From assembly GCA_002083525.1 (NCBI GenBank), contig LWDM01000031.1, forward strand, positions 11,578 through 31,737: a DNA stretch of 20,160 nt, written 5' to 3'. Positions 1 to 7,960 of this stretch are shown here, one piece after another. The translations under genes and the position numbers were made by a program. The DNA is from Proteobacteria bacterium SG_bin9. GTDB taxonomy: Bacteria; Pseudomonadota; Alphaproteobacteria; Rhizobiales; Xanthobacteraceae. Each line of letters begins with the position of its first letter. Positions within the stretch are counted from its first letter, which is position 1. The notes under the pieces are model-generated. The model was not told the origin of the DNA. It saw nothing but the letters and a program-made list of their open reading frames with translations, and did not search any database.

Positions 1-356
1 GGGATCATCCAGTTGGCGAGGTCGCCGTTCTGGGCCACCTGCATGGCGCCGAGGATCGACAGGTCGATGTGGCCGCCGCGGACCATGCCGAACGAGTCGG
101 CGGAAGAGAAATAGCTGGTGTCCGGCAATTCGCTGACCGTCTGCTTGCCGGCGTTGATCAGATCGGGATCGACCTCGTCCTCATACGGGAACGGGCCCAT
201 GCCGAGCATGCCGTTCTCGCTCTGGAGCGAAACGTCGATGCCTTCCGGGATGAAGTTCGACACCAGCGTCGGGATGCCGATGCCGAGGTTGACGTAGTAG
301 CCGTCGCGCAATTCCTTGGCGGCGCGGGCGGCCATCTGTTCGCGGGTCCAGGCCAT
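1..356 (-). CDS. scoB: 3-oxoacid CoA-transferase subunit B (partial, 3' end beyond window)
   Basis: Beta subunit of a succinyl-CoA:3-ketoacid CoA-transferase, which moves CoA between succinyl-CoA and acetoacetate (or a related 3-oxoacid) in the cytoplasm. The visible 118 N-terminal residues begin MAWTREQMAARAAKEL and contain the glycine-rich GYYVNLGIGIP stretch and the SENG motif. Glu47 of that motif is the residue that forms the covalent glutamyl-CoA intermediate in this family. The start ATG at 356-354 is preceded by an AGGAGA ribosome binding site. The gene runs off the left edge, so roughly the C-terminal half is missing. It lies downstream of the alpha-subunit gene on the same strand, the normal two-gene arrangement, but with a 124-nt spacer holding a palindromic repeat. 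Family assignment is secure; exact substrate (3-oxoacid versus 3-oxoadipate) is inferred. Confidence 0.93.
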   Translation of the reverse strand, partial: MAWTREQMAARAAKELRDGYYVNLGIGIPTLVSNFIPEGIDVSLQSENGMLGMGPFPYEDEVDPDLINAGKQTVSELPDTSYFSSADSFGMVRGGHIDLSILGAMQVAQNGDLANWMI

Positions 357-378
357 CGGTATCTCCTGTTCTCTATTT

Positions 379-460
379 CGTCATTGCGAGGAGCAAAGCG
401 ACGAAGCAATCCAGTTTCAGTTCCTGGGCCGTGGATTGCTTCGCTACGCTCGCAATGACG
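379..460. repeat. intergenic palindromic repeat element between scoA and scoB
   Basis: Long imperfect inverted repeat. The outer 12 bases CGTCATTGCGAG at 379-390 are mirrored exactly at 449-460, and the inner 10 bases GAAGCAATCC at 403-412 are mirrored at 433-442. The central loop is 20 nt, and the left arm carries about 6 extra unpaired bases in the middle. It resembles a dispersed intergenic palindrome that I recall as abundant in Bradyrhizobium/Rhodopseudomonas-type genomes (from memory, not searched). It fills the spacer of the two-gene sco unit, so it would be transcribed as a stable hairpin between the two subunits' coding regions. Confidence 0.85.
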
Positions 461-480
461 GCTCGATCAAAAATCGTGAA

Positions 481-1188
481 TTACGCCGCCGGCCGCGGAC
501 GGGTGTTGCGGAATTCGATGCGCTTCTTTTCCGTGCCGACATGCACGACGCGCTTCACGAAGATACCAGGCGTGTGGATGTGATCGGGATCGATCTCGCC
601 GGCGGGCACAAGATGCTCGACTTCGGCGATCGTGACCTTCGCGGCCGTCGCCATCATCGGATTAAAGTTGCGCGCGGTCTTGCGGTAGACGAGGTTGCCG
701 GCGGTATCGCCCTTCCATGCGTGCACGATCGCCAGATCGGCAAACAGGCCGCGCTCCATGATGTACTTCTGGCCGTCGAACTCCTTCACTTCCTTGCCTT
801 CGGCGATCAGCGTGCCGACGCCGGTCTTGGTATAGAAGGCCGGAATGCCCGCGCCGCCGGCGCGAATGCGCTCGGCAAGGGTTCCTTGCGGATTGAATTC
901 GAGTTCGAGTTCGCCCGCGAGGTACTGCTGGGCGAACAGCTTGTTCTCGCCGACATAGGACGAGATCATCTTCTTGATCTGACGCGTCTCGAGCAGACGG
1001 CTGAGGCCGATGCCGTCGACGCCGGCGTTGTTCGACACCACCGTCAACCCCTTCACGCCCGAGTCGCGGATCGCATCCGAGAGCGTCTCGGCGATACCGC
1101 ACAGGCCGAAGCCACCCGACATGATCATCATGCCGTCCTTGAGGACGCCATCGAGCGCCGATTTCGCGTCCGGATAGACCTTGTTCAT
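481..1188 (-). CDS. scoA: 3-oxoacid CoA-transferase subunit A
   Basis: Alpha subunit of the succinyl-CoA:3-ketoacid CoA-transferase, partner of the scoB product. The 235-residue protein starts MNKVYPDAKSAL and shows the family glycine-rich motif GGFGLCG (residues 25-31), the following IAETL, and later GGAGIPAFYT and TGVGT stretches. Length matches the family. Two in-frame ATGs are possible (1194 and 1188). The Shine-Dalgarno sequence AGGTGGG ends directly against the upstream ATG but lies about 7 nt before the second, so 1188 is preferred. It is the first gene of a leftward scoA-scoB unit. About 270 bp upstream, the AsmA-like gene diverges, so promoters for both must lie in 1195-1459; I could not pick a convincing -35/-10 pair there. 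Ketone-body or polyhydroxybutyrate breakdown is the expected role. Confidence 0.93.
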   Translation of the reverse strand: MNKVYPDAKSALDGVLKDGMMIMSGGFGLCGIAETLSDAIRDSGVKGLTVVSNNAGVDGIGLSRLLETRQIKKMISSYVGENKLFAQQYLAGELELEFNPQGTLAERIRAGGAGIPAFYTKTGVGTLIAEGKEVKEFDGQKYIMERGLFADLAIVHAWKGDTAGNLVYRKTARNFNPMMATAAKVTIAEVEHLVPAGEIDPDHIHTPGIFVKRVVHVGTEKKRIEFRNTRPRPAA

Positions 1189-1459
1189 CGCCATCCCACC
1201 TGATCAGAAAGGCCTCTGCGGGGCCGTTACGTGGGGCGGTATTAGGCAAAATCCGCAACAGCCGTCAATCGGCGCGCGCCGCATGCCGCACGCGTCATCA
1301 TCACGCCGGTCAAGGGTCGCCGGAGGTGCCCAAAACAGCGGCTATGGCCTTGAAAGGGTCAAGAAAACCCAGCAAGTTGCCCCCCATCACGGAACGCGGC
1401 GGCTCTCCGCCCTACGGCGCACCAATCAGACCGCAACCCGGCCCAAGAAACCCTTCTGA

Positions 1460-3382
1460 ATGACCGTTGTCATCAAACGCCTGTCGCTGACCATTGCCGC
1501 CGTGCTGGCGCTCGCCATTGGCTGGCTGGCGGTCACGTCATGGCTGGTCAATCGCGATGCTCTGCGTGCATCGATCGAGGCGCAGGTGCGTGCCGCGACC
1601 GGCCTCGACCTGATGGTCAACGGCTCTGCGGAGGTGTCGATCTTCCCGACCAGCCACGTCACGCTGCATGACGTCGGCTTGCGCGGCGTCACCGCCGACG
1701 ATCCGCTGCGCGTCGAGAAGCTGATTGCCAATCTGCAATTGCTCCCTCTTCTCCTGCAGAAGTTTGAGATCGCCGACGTGGCGCTGGTGAAACCGCGGGT
1801 GAGCGTCGTGCGCGATGCGCAGGGCCGCACCAACTGGAGCCCGATCGCCGAGACCCTGGCAAAGGCGATGAAACCCGGCTCCGAGAGCCCGGTGCAGTTT
1901 TCCGAGATCCGCGTCACCGACGGCGAAGTGATCTATCGCGACGAGAGCGGGCGGACGATCGAGACCATCGAAGACATCGATCTGTCGCTGGCCTGGCCGT
2001 CAATCTCCCGCTCCTTCGCCGCCACCGGCCAGTTCAGCTGGCAGGGCGAACGGATCGATGGCAGCCTCAGCGTCGCCGACTTCGGCGCTGCGCTCGCCGG
2101 CGAACGCTCCGGCCTGAAGACGCGCATCTCGAGCCCGAACCTCAAATTCGCATTTGATGGCGCGACCACCGCGAAGAACCGTAGCACCGAAGGCACGCTG
2201 ACGGTGGACTCGCCATCGCTGCGCAACGTGCTGCGGCTCGTCGGCCAGAACCCGCCGGGCAACACCGGCTTCGGCCGCTTCGCGCTGAAAGCGCGCGCCA
2301 CCATGGTCGGGCCGAACGTCGCGCTCGGCAACGTCAACATCGAGCTCGACGGCAATGTCGGCGAAGGCGTAATGGCGCTTGGCTTCGCCGACCGGCCAGT
2401 GGTGCAAGCGACGCTCGCCACCGACAATCTCGATCTCACGCCCTATCTGATGACCATGCGCCTGCTCGCCAGCGGCGCGCGCGACTGGAACAGGCAACTG
2501 TTCGATCTCGAAACGCTGATCGCCCGCGACATCGACATGCGGCTGTCGGCCGGCAAAGTAACAGTCGGCAGCTCCAAATTCGGACGCACTGCGCTCGGCG
2601 TCAGCCTGAAGAGCGGCAAGCTCGCGCTGAGCCTCGGCGAGGCGCAGGCGTTCGGCGGCACAGTGCGGGGATCGCTCGGTGTTGCGAAGTCCGATGCCAT
2701 CGCCGATGTGAAGGCGGAATACCAGTTCATCGACATCGACCTCGACGCCGCCGGCAGCGAGCTGTTCGGCGTGCGCCGCCTGTCCGGCCGCGGCAACGTC
2801 AACGTCTCGCTCGAAGCGTCCGGCTCGAGCGCGTTCGGCCTCGCCCAGACGCTCGACGGGACGGTCACGCTGGTGGCGCAGAACGGCGCGCTGCAGGGCT
2901 TCAATGTCGAGCAGCTGCTGCGCCGGCTCGAACGGCGGCCGCTCGGCGGCGCCGGCGAATTCCGCACCGGCCGCACGCCCTTCACCGAACTGAACGCGAC
3001 ATTGCGCATCAACGATGGCGTCGCGACCGCCGAAGACTTTCGCATGGAAGGCCCGGCCACGCGGCTCAGCTTGACCGGCACGAGTTCGCTGCCCGCGCGC
3101 GAGTACGACCTGAAAGGCATCGCCAGTCTGGTAACTGCCGCCAACGCGCCGCCCGGCTTCGAGCTTCCGTTCGTGATCCAGGGCCCATGGGACGATCCGC
3201 TGATCTTCCCGGACACGGAAAGCCTGCTGCGCCGCTCGCCTGCCACCGCGCCGCTGCTCGACTCGCGCAAAGCGCGGGACGCCGTGCGAAATGCCATCGA
3301 ACGGCTGACCAAGGGCGCACCCGGGACCGCGCCCGCGGCGCCACCGGCTGCGGCCACGCCGCCGGCTGAAGCAAAGAATTAG
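1460..3382 (+). CDS. AsmA family protein
   Basis: Large envelope protein of the AsmA family, 640 residues. A single N-terminal membrane segment lies at about residues 8-29. It is followed by the typical AsmA opening (RASIEAQVRAATGLDL, then IFPTSHVTLHDVGL) and a long beta-rich body expected to sit in the periplasm. The C-terminal AsmA-like domain (roughly residues 480-600) contains LRRLERRPLGGAGEFRTGRT and a FVIQGPWDDPLIFPD motif. The last 20 residues are Ala/Pro-rich and probably disordered. AsmA-like proteins are linked to outer-membrane assembly and lipid transport between membranes; the specific role here is unknown. The ATG at 1460 has only a weak upstream purine stretch (AAGAAA). The stop overlaps by 4 nt the stop of the convergent permease gene. 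No partner gene is adjacent. Confidence 0.9.
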   Translation: MTVVIKRLSLTIAAVLALAIGWLAVTSWLVNRDALRASIEAQVRAATGLDLMVNGSAEVSIFPTSHVTLHDVGLRGVTADDPLRVEKLIANLQLLPLLLQKFEIADVALVKPRVSVVRDAQGRTNWSPIAETLAKAMKPGSESPVQFSEIRVTDGEVIYRDESGRTIETIEDIDLSLAWPSISRSFAATGQFSWQGERIDGSLSVADFGAALAGERSGLKTRISSPNLKFAFDGATTAKNRSTEGTLTVDSPSLRNVLRLVGQNPPGNTGFGRFALKARATMVGPNVALGNVNIELDGNVGEGVMALGFADRPVVQATLATDNLDLTPYLMTMRLLASGARDWNRQLFDLETLIARDIDMRLSAGKVTVGSSKFGRTALGVSLKSGKLALSLGEAQAFGGTVRGSLGVAKSDAIADVKAEYQFIDIDLDAAGSELFGVRRLSGRGNVNVSLEASGSSAFGLAQTLDGTVTLVAQNGALQGFNVEQLLRRLERRPLGGAGEFRTGRTPFTELNATLRINDGVATAEDFRMEGPATRLSLTGTSSLPAREYDLKGIASLVTAANAPPGFELPFVIQGPWDDPLIFPDTESLLRRSPATAPLLDSRKARDAVRNAIERLTKGAPGTAPAAPPAAATPPAEAKN

Positions 3383-4200
3383 AGCGGCGCGGCGTTCTCG
3401 GCCTTCACGCTCGACAGCTTTGCCGCCAGCGATGCGGTGACGATCACGACCGCAATCGCCGCGACGATCAGCGTGCAGATGGCGTTGATTTGCGGCTTCA
3501 CCCCCAGCCTCACCTCGGAATAGATGCGGATCGGCAGGGTCGCCGAGCCGGGACCGGTGGTGAAGCTCGCGATCACCAGATCGTCGAGCGACAGCGTGAA
3601 GGCGAGCAGCCAGCCCGCGACGATTGCCGGCAAAATGATCGGCAACGTGACGCAGACGAACGCTTTCGCCGGCGGACAGCCGAGGTCCATCGCCGCTTCC
3701 TCCAAGCTGCGATCGACGGCGCCGAGCCGCGACTGCACCACCACCGCGACAAAGCACATGGTCAGTGTCGTGTGCGCGATGGTCACAGTCCAGAATCCGC
3801 GCTCGGTCTGCGTGGCGACGAACAGCAAGAGCAGCGAGAGGCCGGTGATCACTTCCGGCATCACCAGCGGCGCATAGAGCATGCCGGAGAACAGCGTGCG
3901 GCCCTTGAAGCGTTCGCCACGGGAGAGCGCCAGCGCCGCCAAAGTGCCGAGGATGGTCGCGGCGGTTGCCGACACCACACCGACACGCAGGCTCATCCAT
4001 GCGGCGGCGAGCATCGCCTGATCGTTCCAGAGCTCGGCGTACCAGCGCGTTGACCAACCGCCCCACACATTCACGAGACGTGAGGCGTTGAACGAATAGA
4101 TCACGAGGATCACGATCGGCAGGTAGAGGAACGCGAAGCCGAGCGCGAGCGAAACTGCATTGAAGCGCGTGAGGCTGACGATCTTGCGTGAGGCGGCCAT
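3379..4200 (-). CDS. potI: polyamine-type ABC transporter permease (PotI-like)
   Basis: Inner-membrane permease subunit of a spermidine/putrescine-type ABC importer, 273 residues with about six hydrophobic segments (first at 15-36, last at 239-262). The cytoplasmic EAA loop that docks on the ATPase is clear: EEAAMDLGCPPAKAF from residue 167, continuing to LPIILPAIVAG. The start at 4200 is chosen because AGGGGAG lies about 5 nt upstream of this ATG; a TTG at 4215 would place that sequence inside the reading frame. It follows the PotH-like gene with one base between stop and start, so the two are translationally coupled. It is the last gene of the glpD-like/potG/potH/potI run, and its stop overlaps the convergent asmA-like stop. 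Polyamine specificity is inferred from similarity to PotI/PotC-type permeases; other organic-cation or amine substrates are possible. Confidence 0.9.
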   Translation of the reverse strand: MAASRKIVSLTRFNAVSLALGFAFLYLPIVILVIYSFNASRLVNVWGGWSTRWYAELWNDQAMLAAAWMSLRVGVVSATAATILGTLAALALSRGERFKGRTLFSGMLYAPLVMPEVITGLSLLLLFVATQTERGFWTVTIAHTTLTMCFVAVVVQSRLGAVDRSLEEAAMDLGCPPAKAFVCVTLPIILPAIVAGWLLAFTLSLDDLVIASFTTGPGSATLPIRIYSEVRLGVKPQINAICTLIVAAIAVVIVTASLAAKLSSVKAENAAPL

Positions 4201-4201
4201 G

Positions 4202-5113
4202 TCATCTCCCCTCAAGCTGGCGCTGCTGCAGCTTCTGGTACACGACCAGCGGGATCAGCAGCACGATCAGCAGAACCACTGCGGTGGCGGACGCGACCGG
4301 CCAGTCCTTGTTAGTGAAGAACTCGAGCCACAGCGTCTGGCCGATCATCATGCGGTCGGAGCCGGCCAGCAGATCGGGGATCACGAACTCGCCGACGATC
4401 GGGATGAAACACAGCAGCGCGCCGGCGCCGATGCCGGGCAGCGAGATCGGCACGGTGACGAGCCAGAACGCCTTCAGCCGCGAGCAACCGAGATCGGCAG
4501 CCGCTTCCAGCAGCGCATGATCCATCTTCGCCAGCGAGGCGTAGAGTGGCAGGATCATGAACGGCAGGTACGAGTAGACGATGCCGATGTACATCGCCGT
4601 GTCGGTCGCGAGCCATGTCACCGGCTCGCTAATGATGCGTAACGACACCAGCACCGTATTCAGCAAGCCGTCCTTCTGCAGAATGTTGATCCAGGCATAA
4701 ATGCGGATCAGGAACGAGGTCCAGAACGGCACGATGACGAGCACCATTGCCACCGGCTGCCAGCGCGGCGGCAACCGCGCCATGCCGTAGGCGATCGGAT
4801 AGCCGATCGCGAGCATGATCGCCGTCGCAGTCAGCGCGACGGTAACGCTGCGCAGATACGACAGCACGTAGATGTTATCCGACATCAAGAGACGGAAATT
4901 GTCGAGCGACAGCTGCGCCAGCGCCGCCTTGAACGCGGCCCATCCTTCGGTGAGCGGGATCACCGGCACATAAGGCGGCAGCGCGATCGCCGTCTGCGAC
5001 AGACTGATCTTCACGACAAAGGCGAACGGCAGCAGGAAGAACAGCGCCAGCCAGAGATACGGCGCGATCGCCGCGACGCGGGCCGGACGGGCGAACAGGC
5101 GGCGCGCCATCAT
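4202..5113 (-). CDS. potH: polyamine-type ABC transporter permease (PotH-like)
   Basis: Second permease subunit of the same importer, 303 residues. A short basic N terminus (MMARRLFARPARV) precedes the first membrane helix at about 14-35. A periplasmic stretch rich in Pro and aromatic residues follows, and the remaining helices lie between about 88 and 295. The EAA loop is EAAADLGCSRLKAF, starting near residue 204, followed by LVTVPISLPGIGAG. The start ATG at 5113 lies 3 nt after the TAA of the ATPase gene and is served by GGAG about 9 nt upstream, inside the end of potG. A second ATG directly follows and could also be used. Order ATPase, PotH, PotI matches the classical potFGHI arrangement but lacks the binding protein. 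Confidence 0.92.
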   Translation of the reverse strand: MMARRLFARPARVAAIAPYLWLALFFLLPFAFVVKISLSQTAIALPPYVPVIPLTEGWAAFKAALAQLSLDNFRLLMSDNIYVLSYLRSVTVALTATAIMLAIGYPIAYGMARLPPRWQPVAMVLVIVPFWTSFLIRIYAWINILQKDGLLNTVLVSLRIISEPVTWLATDTAMYIGIVYSYLPFMILPLYASLAKMDHALLEAAADLGCSRLKAFWLVTVPISLPGIGAGALLCFIPIVGEFVIPDLLAGSDRMMIGQTLWLEFFTNKDWPVASATAVVLLIVLLIPLVVYQKLQQRQLEGR

Positions 5114-5116
5114 CGG

Positions 5117-6307
5117 TTAATGCTCCAGCACGACGCAGTCGGCGGGTACGAACCACGCCACCACGCGCTGGCCGGTGTGATAGCTGTCCGCATCGAGCCG
5201 CGTCGCATTCGGTACATTGGCGCGCACGGTGGCGCCGGCATCGAGCTTCACCGTGTAGATGGTGGCATTGCCGAGGTAGCCGACGTCGGTGACGACACCG
5301 GCGAGCCGGTTGAACGCCGCCGCGCCGCCGAGATCGGTGACCGGGCCGCGCTGCGAGATCTTCACCTTCTCCGGCCGGATCGCAACCAGCAGGGTCGCAT
5401 CGTCTTTGTGCTGGGCTGGCTTTGGCGCGACAATGACGCCGGCATCGCGCGTCTCGATAGTGATGCGGCCGTGCTCCTCGCCGGTGACCTTGCCTTCGAA
5501 TACGTTGACGTCGCCGACGAACTCGGCGACCCAGCGCGAATTCGGCGCTTCATAAAGCTGGCGCGGCGGCGCCACCTGCTCCAGCCGCCCATGATCCATA
5601 ACGCCGATGCGGTCGGCGACCGTCATCGCCTCATCCTGATCGTGGGTGACGATGATAAAGGTCATGTCGAGCTTGCGCTGCAGTTCGAGCAGTTCGCGCT
5701 GGGTGCTCTCGCGCAGCTTCTTGTCGAGCGCCGCCATCGGCTCGTCGAGCAGCAGGATTTTCGGGCGCAGCGCCAGCGAGCGCGCCAGCGCCACGCGCTG
5801 CCGCTGACCGCCGGAGAGCTGATCCGGTTTCCGCTTGCCGAGGCCGTCGAGTTGCACCAGCGCCAGCATCCGGTCGACCGTTTCCTTGATATCGGCCTTC
5901 TGCATGCCGAGGCGCTTCAGGCCGAAGCCGACATTGCCCTCGACGCTCAGATGCGGGAACAGGGCATAGTTCTGGAACATCATGTTGAACGGGCGCTGAT
6001 GCGGCAGCGCTTCGACGATGTTCTCGCCATTGAACAGGATTTCGCCGCTGTCCGGCGTCTCGAAGCCCGCGATCATCCGCAACAGTGTGGTCTTGCCACA
6101 GCCGCTCGGCCCGAGCAGCGCGAAGAACTCACCGGCCCGAATGTCGAGGCTGAGATTGTCGACGGCGAGATAACCGCCGAAGCGTTTCGTCACCGAGGAG
6201 ATGCGCAGCAGCGGCCCCTGCTCCGCCGGCGCAGCCGCAGGTGGCGGCGCAACGGCCGGCTGTGCGTCGCTCGTCTCCGCTGCTGTCGTCGGCGCGTCGT
6301 CAGCCAT
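5117..6307 (-). CDS. potG: polyamine-type ABC transporter ATP-binding protein (PotG-like)
   Basis: ATPase subunit energising the PotHI permease, 396 residues. It shows Walker A GPSGCGKTT (66-74), the signature LSGGQRQR (164-171), Walker B ILLLDEP (184-190) and the switch His222 in VTHDQDEA. All catalytic elements are present. The C-terminal third (about 250 onward) is the TOBE-type regulatory domain found in PotA/PotG/MalK-class ATPases, ending VVAWFVPADCVVLEH. The first about 30 residues are an Ala/Pro-rich extension before the usual LLRISSVTKRFGG start, probably disordered. A GTG at 6310 directly precedes the ATG at 6307; GAGGG lies about 7 nt before the ATG, which is therefore preferred. 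Only about 10 nt separate it from the stop of the upstream flavoprotein gene, so the two are probably co-transcribed. Confidence 0.93.
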   Translation of the reverse strand: MADDAPTTAAETSDAQPAVAPPPAAAPAEQGPLLRISSVTKRFGGYLAVDNLSLDIRAGEFFALLGPSGCGKTTLLRMIAGFETPDSGEILFNGENIVEALPHQRPFNMMFQNYALFPHLSVEGNVGFGLKRLGMQKADIKETVDRMLALVQLDGLGKRKPDQLSGGQRQRVALARSLALRPKILLLDEPMAALDKKLRESTQRELLELQRKLDMTFIIVTHDQDEAMTVADRIGVMDHGRLEQVAPPRQLYEAPNSRWVAEFVGDVNVFEGKVTGEEHGRITIETRDAGVIVAPKPAQHKDDATLLVAIRPEKVKISQRGPVTDLGGAAAFNRLAGVVTDVGYLGNATIYTVKLDAGATVRANVPNATRLDADSYHTGQRVVAWFVPADCVVLEH

Positions 6308-6317
6308 CACCCTGCCC

Positions 6318-7853
6318 TCACGCGCCGGTTTTAGCGTCCGGGCGGCTGGGGCTCAACTCGGGCGCGAGCGGCTGTGGATCGCCCTCGGCGCTGAGCGGCG
6401 GCGACATCATGAACTGCGCCAACGCGTCGCGGGCCGCTTTCGGCATCGACAGGCCGAGCTTCGAGCGCCGCCACAGGATGTCGTCGGGGAAGCGTGACCA
6501 TTCGTGCGCCATCAAATAGCGCACCTCGGCACCGGTCAGATCGGGTCCGAACTGCGGCCCGAGATCGCTGCGGGTCCTTGCATCGCCGAGCACGCGGCCA
6601 GTGCGCGTGCCGTAAGCCGACACAAACCGGGCGGCCTCCTTGGCATTGAGGAATGGCCAGCGCTCGCGCACGCGCTCGGCTTCGTCGCCGATCGCCTGCC
6701 ACGACACATCGCCGCCGGGCAGCGGCGTGCGCGCCGTCCATGGCGGCGACATCGGATAGAACGGCGTCAGCCGATCCACCGCGATTTCGGCGCGGCGCCG
6801 GCTGAGCGTGACGTCACCGCCGAAGACGGTGACGAGCGGCGCGGCGCCGCGCGATGCATCGCGCAGCACCGTGCCGAGATGCGGATCGCCGCCGCGCGCG
6901 CTGAACGCATGCGCGGCCGACTGCGCATACACCACATCGGACGGCTCAACGCGCTCGCGGAAATAGCGGTTGATGGTCCGGCAGAGCTGATCGATATCCA
7001 CAGCCGAGGCGGCAGCAATCGCCGGGTCGCCGACGAACGGACGCGCCGCGGTGCCGATGATGGTGAAGTCCGCGTGCCAGGGCGCGGCGTAAATGAACTC
7101 GCCGTCGCCGTTCTGGAAGGCATAGATGCCGTCGTAATCGAAACGGCGGCGGACAACGATCTGGCTCGCGATCGTCAGCCTGACCGGCGGCGGCTTCAGC
7201 CGCAGCACCGTATCGGTGACGGACGGAATCCACGCGCCGGTGGCATTGACCAGCGCCCGCGCGCTCATCGAGGTGCGTCGGCCGCGATCGACCAGCGCCA
7301 GTTGCCAGATCTTGCCGCGGTCGGCACGGACGCAGCGCGCGCCGGTCAGGATCGTGGCGCCGCGCTCGGCCGCATCCACCGCAGCCAGCACCGCCAATCG
7401 CGACACGTCGGCAAGGCATTCCGGCCACGCAAACGCAAGACCGAACGGCCGCTTCAGCGGCACGCCGGCCTCGTGGTGGGTGATGTCGAGTGTCTCGGAG
7501 CGCGGCAGCACGCGGCCGGGCGCCAGGCGATCGTAGACGTGCAGCATGGCCCGCAGCGGCCACAGCGGCCGCCGCCCTTCATGGGCAGGCATGGTGATCG
7601 GCAGGGGCCGGACCAGATGCGGCGCATTGTGCAGCCAGCGGTCGCGCTCGACCAGCGAACGGCGGATACGGCGCAGCGCCCCCTTCTCGATGGCGGTGAC
7701 ACGGCCTTGCATCAGGCCCAAGCAGGCGGATTGGCCAGATCCGAGATCGTCCTGCTCGATCAGGACCACGCGCAGGCCGCGGCCGGCGGCATCACGCGCA
7801 ATGGCAGCGCCATTGAGACCGCCTCCAATGATTGCGAGGTCGTAGTCCGCCAT
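6318..7853 (-). CDS. divergent GlpD-like FAD-dependent oxidoreductase
   Basis: A 511-residue flavoprotein resembling aerobic glycerol-3-phosphate dehydrogenase over its whole length. The FAD-binding Rossmann motif IIGGGLNGAAIARDAAGRG (from residue 8) and the C-terminal GlpD signatures (LGPQFGPDLTGAEVRYL, EWSRFPDDILWRRSKLGL near 451-468) are present. However, the motifs usually conserved around substrate and flavin are changed. HGGLRYLE is replaced by QGRVTAIE (49-56), KGSH by IASQ (228-231), GTTD by GTAA (267-270), SGVRPL by SAAHAF (312-317) and GGKLTTYR by GGDVTLSR (345-352). It may therefore act on another substrate or have lost oxidase activity. The start is set at ATG 7853, with GGGAG and CAGG upstream and the Rossmann strand beginning four residues in; an upstream in-frame ATG at 7919 would add 22 atypical residues. 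It appears to head the operon with potGHI. Family is certain, function is not. Confidence 0.85.
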   Translation of the reverse strand: MADYDLAIIGGGLNGAAIARDAAGRGLRVVLIEQDDLGSGQSACLGLMQGRVTAIEKGALRRIRRSLVERDRWLHNAPHLVRPLPITMPAHEGRRPLWPLRAMLHVYDRLAPGRVLPRSETLDITHHEAGVPLKRPFGLAFAWPECLADVSRLAVLAAVDAAERGATILTGARCVRADRGKIWQLALVDRGRRTSMSARALVNATGAWIPSVTDTVLRLKPPPVRLTIASQIVVRRRFDYDGIYAFQNGDGEFIYAAPWHADFTIIGTAARPFVGDPAIAAASAVDIDQLCRTINRYFRERVEPSDVVYAQSAAHAFSARGGDPHLGTVLRDASRGAAPLVTVFGGDVTLSRRRAEIAVDRLTPFYPMSPPWTARTPLPGGDVSWQAIGDEAERVRERWPFLNAKEAARFVSAYGTRTGRVLGDARTRSDLGPQFGPDLTGAEVRYLMAHEWSRFPDDILWRRSKLGLSMPKAARDALAQFMMSPPLSAEGDPQPLAPELSPSRPDAKTGA

Positions 7854-7960
7854 GGTGCCTGCTCCCGCAGCCACCATGGCAAGCGCGCCCGGGAAAGCCA
7901 AGGTGTCGTGTCGAGACAATCAGGCAGCGATGCGCAGAACCGTTCCAGATGCGGAGGGCG

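Noticed and set aside
662..1258. 198-codon minus-strand frame overlapping scoA in another frame
   Set aside because: Arg-rich translation with no motif; scoA in the adjacent frame has full family signatures.
2000..4066. Very long open frame (688 codons) on the minus strand across the asmA-like gene and potI
   Set aside because: It runs antisense to the recognisable AsmA-like protein and out of frame with PotI. Its Arg/Ala/Gly-rich translation has no motif; it is a by-product of third-position GC bias.
5120..6334. 404-codon plus-strand open frame opposite potG
   Set aside because: It mirrors a gene with complete ABC ATPase motifs, and the translation is rich in His/Arg/Gln with no recognisable domain.
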